Source of the DNA: Chryseobacterium sp. MEBOG06
Lineage (GTDB): Bacteria; Bacteroidota; Bacteroidia; Flavobacteriales; Weeksellaceae
Direction of reading: 5' to 3'
Length of the DNA: 64,000 bases
Assembly: GCF_021869765.1 (NCBI RefSeq)
Contig: NZ_CP084580.1
Location: 4,278,001-4,342,000, forward strand
Positions 61,102 through 64,000 of the stretch are shown here, in pieces. Under the pieces are notes generated by a model that was given only the letters and a program-made list of their open reading frames with translations, was not told where the DNA came from and made no database searches. Numbering within the stretch: the stretch's first letter is position 1; the number at the start of each line of letters is the position of its first letter. Made by a program: the position numbers and the translations under genes.

Positions 61102-62736
61102 ATGATATCCATTCTCCTTTCTTCTATTCTTATGATTGCGGTCTTAGCAGGCTGGGGAAAACTCATGGATTTAATTTCAGGAGAGTTAATTCAGGGAATT
61201 TCCGGGAAAATTCTATCTGGAATACTGGGAATAAGTCTGGTATGGACCGTGATTTCTTTTTTCACTCCATTAACCATCTATATAGAAATTCCCACGCTAC
61301 TACTGGGATTATTTTCTTTTTTCAAGAATAAGCTTCATCAGGAATTCTATAGGTTTTCAAAAAAAAACTATTATCTGGGGGGATTCGCTTCTTTTATTAT
61401 TGTATTGGGGGGATCTTATTACCCTTATATATTAGATCATTTTGGTTATTATATTCCTACAATCAAGTGGATAACAGAATATGGATTAATTAAAGGAATC
61501 TCAAACCTGGATCTTACTTTGGGACAAATGTCGGTCTGGCATATTTTTCAGGCTGGATTTTCAAATTTTTCGGATCCATTTTTAAGGATGAACACGATTC
61601 TGCTGATTATTTATTCCATCTATAGTATTGAAAAGAAAAACTGGATACATTTTTGTTTTCTTCCTGTTCTTCTGTTATTTTCACAATCTCCAAGTCCCGA
61701 TCTTCCTGTGATGATCTTTTCCCTGATTATTTTAAATGAAATCATCACAGGAAATAAAAATATACTTCTTCTCTTTGCCTTTTCAGTTTTTGTGTTTACT
61801 ATAAAACCAACTATGATATGGCTTCCCATATTGGTTTTCCTCTGTTCTCTTTTTATATTCAAATCAAATTTCAAGAAACTTTTATTAGGAGCGGGCATCC
61901 TTCTTCTATTCTTCATAAAAAATATGTGGACCTTTGGTTACCCAATCTTTCCAGTAGCTATAGGTGATTGGGGACTGTCATGGAAACCTAATCCGGAAGT
62001 TTTAAAAATCTCATCTCAATATGCCATTCTGAAAACATATGACATGCAGTATTCTTATGAAGAAATTCAGCAATTTTCAGTCTACGAGTATATTAAAAAC
62101 TGGTTCTTCCTTGAAGGGATCAAATCAGTCATCAACATTCTTTTTATTCTGAGCCTTATTGTTTTTTCTGTATTTGCCTGCATCAAAAAAAGAAAGCTTA
62201 TTACTTTAATATGTATTTCATTACTGATAAAAAGTGTGCTTATACTATTTTTTTCAGCTCAATACAGATTTTTCATAGATGTATTTTTTGTCATCTTTTT
62301 CGTAATGTGTTATGAGTACTTTAATAAAAGAAAATCAATCATCGTTTTTTCAGTGTTCAGTGTATTCATTATTTCAATAATATCTTTCCCAAACCTTATT
62401 CAAAAATATATTCCAAGCTTCAGACCTGGAAATTTTATGGTGGGATTTGAAAAAGAACAGCTTTATCAACCTTCAACCTACGAATACCATCAATTCGATA
62501 ATTATAAAGTCGGCAATTTAAAATTCAATGTTTCCAAAGACTATCCTTATAGCTTTGATACACCATTGCCTTCTATTTCCCCTAGCTATATTAATGACGA
62601 TAACAAGGCGGGAATTTTCCCTCAGCTTATTGATAAAAAAGACATCAGAAAAGGATTTATCTGGAAGAGAATGAATTCTGATGAAAAAAAGGAGGCAGAA
62701 AAAGTGATCAATAATATCGAAAACACTGATAAATAG
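61102..62736 (+). CDS. Polytopic membrane protein (LIC_10190-like)
   Basis: 544 residues from the ATG at 61102, just past the T run of the preceding terminator (an upstream TTG lies within it). There are about 12 membrane segments. The text H-F-G-Y-Y-I-P-T-I-K-W-I-T-E-Y-G-L-I-K-G-I-S-N-L-D near 110-135, and the W-H-I-F-Q-A-G-F segment, recall the LIC_10190 family, polytopic proteins of unknown function sometimes compared with glycosyltransferase-C proteins. Together with the glycosyltransferase upstream this might hint at surface glycan work, but the two are not adjacent. Confidence 0.65.
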   Translation: MISILLSSILMIAVLAGWGKLMDLISGELIQGISGKILSGILGISLVWTVISFFTPLTIYIEIPTLLLGLFSFFKNKLHQEFYRFSKKNYYLGGFASFIIVLGGSYYPYILDHFGYYIPTIKWITEYGLIKGISNLDLTLGQMSVWHIFQAGFSNFSDPFLRMNTILLIIYSIYSIEKKNWIHFCFLPVLLLFSQSPSPDLPVMIFSLIILNEIITGNKNILLLFAFSVFVFTIKPTMIWLPILVFLCSLFIFKSNFKKLLLGAGILLLFFIKNMWTFGYPIFPVAIGDWGLSWKPNPEVLKISSQYAILKTYDMQYSYEEIQQFSVYEYIKNWFFLEGIKSVINILFILSLIVFSVFACIKKRKLITLICISLLIKSVLILFFSAQYRFFIDVFFVIFFVMCYEYFNKRKSIIVFSVFSVFIISIISFPNLIQKYIPSFRPGNFMVGFEKEQLYQPSTYEYHQFDNYKVGNLKFNVSKDYPYSFDTPLPSISPSYINDDNKAGIFPQLIDKKDIRKGFIWKRMNSDEKKEAEKVINNIENTDK

Positions 62737-62774
62737 AACAAATCCAGAAACTTTATTATTTGGAGAAAAAAAGG

Positions 62775-62782
62775 TAATTTTG
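62775..62782 (+). promoter_or_regulatory. -7 element touching the aroC start
   Basis: TAATTTTG matches TAnnTTTG and ends four bases before the aroC ATG (62787), so the mRNA should be leaderless or nearly so. Confidence 0.5.
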
Positions 62783-62786
62783 TATT

Positions 62787-63857
62787 ATGTTCAATACATT
62801 AGGTAATCTTCTTAGTCTTACAACATTTGGAGAAAGTCACGGAGTGGCTTACGGTGGTATCATTAATAATTTTCCGGCAGGTTTAACGGTAGATCTTGAT
62901 CAGGTTCAGTATGAGCTGAACCGAAGAAAACCCGGCCAGTCCGCAATCGTTACACAAAGAAAAGAAAGTGACACAGTAAAGTTTCTTTCAGGAATCTTTG
63001 ATGGGAAAACAACAGGTACACCCATTGGTTTTATCATCGAAAACGAGAATCAGAAATCAAAAGATTATGACCATATTGCAGGTGCATATCGTCCAAGTCA
63101 TGCAGATTTCACTTATGATCAGAAATTTGGTTTCAGAGACCATCGCGGCGGGGGAAAATCTTCAGCAAGAGAAACGATGAACTGGGTAGTGGCAGGAGCT
63201 CTTGCCAAGCAGCTTTTACCCGATATTGAAATCAATGCTTACGTTTCTTCCGTAGGTGATATTTTCTGTGAAAAACCCTATCAGGCTTTAGATTTTTCTA
63301 AAACTGAAAGCAATGATGTCCGTTGCCCTGATGCTGAGACTGCTGAAAAAATGATTGCCAGAATCAAAGAAATCAAAAAAGAAGGGAATACTATTGGCGG
63401 AACAATTACCTGTGTAATTAAAAATGTTCCAGTAGGAATTGGAGAACCTATATTCTCAAAACTTCAGGCTGAACTTGCAAAAGCAATGCTGAATATCAAT
63501 GCCTGTAAAGGTTTTGAATACGGAAGCGGTTTCTGTGGTGCTAAAATGACAGGAAAAGAGCATAATGATGCTTTCAATACAGATTTTACTACAAAATCTA
63601 ACCTTTCCGGTGGTATTCAGGGAGGAATTTCCAACGGGATGGATATTTATTTCCGTGTTGCATTCAAACCTGTGGCTACTATTCTAAGACCTCAGGACAG
63701 CATTGACAAAGATGGAAATCCTGTGATCGTAGAAGGAAAAGGACGTCATGATCCATGTGTGGTTCCCAGAGCAGTTCCTGTAGTGGAAAGCCTTGCAGCA
63801 TTTGTATTGGCTGATCTGTTTCTGATCAATAAAACAAGAAACATCAACAATTTTTAA
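62787..63857 (+). CDS. aroC: Chorismate synthase AroC
   Basis: 356 residues, normal length. It makes chorismate from EPSP with reduced FMN, the last common step of the shikimate pathway. The signatures are intact: G-E-S-H-G-V-A-Y-G-G near 12-21, R-P-S-H-A-D-F-T-Y (about 108-116), G-F-R-D-H-R-G-G-G-R/K-S-S-A-R-E-T (about 120-134) and the C-terminal R-H-D-P-C-V-V-P-R-A-V-P-V (about 318-330). Confidence 0.97.
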   Translation: MFNTLGNLLSLTTFGESHGVAYGGIINNFPAGLTVDLDQVQYELNRRKPGQSAIVTQRKESDTVKFLSGIFDGKTTGTPIGFIIENENQKSKDYDHIAGAYRPSHADFTYDQKFGFRDHRGGGKSSARETMNWVVAGALAKQLLPDIEINAYVSSVGDIFCEKPYQALDFSKTESNDVRCPDAETAEKMIARIKEIKKEGNTIGGTITCVIKNVPVGIGEPIFSKLQAELAKAMLNINACKGFEYGSGFCGAKMTGKEHNDAFNTDFTTKSNLSGGIQGGISNGMDIYFRVAFKPVATILRPQDSIDKDGNPVIVEGKGRHDPCVVPRAVPVVESLAAFVLADLFLINKTRNINNF

Positions 63858-63863
63858 CATAAA

Positions 63864-63871
63864 TATTTTTG
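63864..63871 (+). promoter_or_regulatory. -7 element touching the last gene's start
   Basis: TATTTTTG ends three bases before the ATG at 63875, in the same configuration as before aroC and fmt. Confidence 0.45.
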
Positions 63872-63874
63872 GTA

Positions 63875-64000
63875 ATGAAAAATTACTGGGATCAAGGAAT
63901 TTCTTTTGAAGAATACCTTACAATTGCAAATAAAAGATTAGAAAATCCTGCCAACCAGCAGGAAGCTGACTATAAACAATATTACGAACTGGGTCTTCAG
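63875..64000 (+). CDS. Probable thioredoxin-family protein, 5' part only
   Basis: 42 residues are visible before the window ends: MKNYWDQGISFEEYLTIANK, then R-L-E-N-P-A-N-Q-Q-E-A-D-Y-K-Q-Y-Y-E-L-G-L-Q. I know this N-terminus from thioredoxin-family proteins of Flavobacteriia that follow aroC, whose active site lies further on. The thioredoxin site itself is outside the window, so this rests on N-terminal likeness and position. Confidence 0.5.
   Translation, partial: MKNYWDQGISFEEYLTIANKRLENPANQQEADYKQYYELGLQ

Noticed and set aside
1..64000. CRISPR arrays, cas genes or prophage
   Set aside because: No spaced direct repeats of CRISPR type and no phage structural or integrase genes were seen on either strand.

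Overview
The window is a chromosomal segment of a low-GC Bacteroidota, most likely a Chryseobacterium-like member of the Weeksellaceae. Supporting signs: TAnnTTTG-type -7 promoter elements instead of TATAAT, type IX secretion (T9SS) sorting tails on secreted proteins and a T9SS plug protein, a TonB receptor, the order rpmB-rpmG-DUF4295-ftsY, and an ISAon1-type insertion-sequence remnant. Most of the window is ordinary core genome. Identifications rest on reading motifs, gene length and gene order; no database search was run.

Region by region. 1-5.1 kb: 3' end of an aminotransferase, a lipoprotein, murB, proC, a VanZ-like membrane protein and lnt. 5.1-9.6 kb: a T9SS-exported FG-GAP protein, then rpmB-rpmG-DUF4295, an exported RidA-like protein, ftsY and a GlsB/YeaQ-like protein. 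9.6-18.1 kb: sppA divergent from folK, three tandem OmpA-like outer-membrane genes with almost identical N-terminal halves but different or missing C-terminal domains, then recQ. 18.3-25.7 kb: fmt, a Crp/Fnr regulator, a frameshifted ribB(A) gene, a flavin-dependent oxidoreductase, a two-gene hypothetical unit and a PIF1-like helicase. 25.7-33.8 kb: a lipoprotein, gamma carbonic anhydrase, NifU-like protein, FMN reductase, hemH, a secreted M4 metallopeptidase, the T9SS plug protein and an MBL-fold hydrolase. 33.9-35.0 kb: a small accessory pair (leucine-rich repeat protein plus an immunity-like protein).

35.1-41.3 kb looks like a trehalose uptake and use locus: TonB receptor, trehalase and MFS permease, divergent from an AraC regulator. 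41.5-49.2 kb: a redoxin, then a TetR regulator with a three-gene RND efflux system. Four copies of one 13-bp palindrome near TetR and the pump genes are probably the TetR operators. 49.2-53.0 kb: a palindromic dispersed repeat, miaA, a YicC-type gene, gmk and nadA.

53.0-60.3 kb is the accessory part. It has five consecutive small genes for Cys-rich, GG-leader (bacteriocin-like) peptides, one of them under 60 codons, then a degraded threonine-synthase 3' end, folB, DUF4403 and RDD genes, tRNA-Cys, a deleted ISAon1-type element with inverted ends, and about 1 kb of AT-rich DNA. A glycosyltransferase gene follows, flanked by two near-identical hairpin plus ATGATG elements. The window closes with a glycine-zipper lipoprotein, a polytopic membrane protein, aroC and the start of a probable thioredoxin-family gene.
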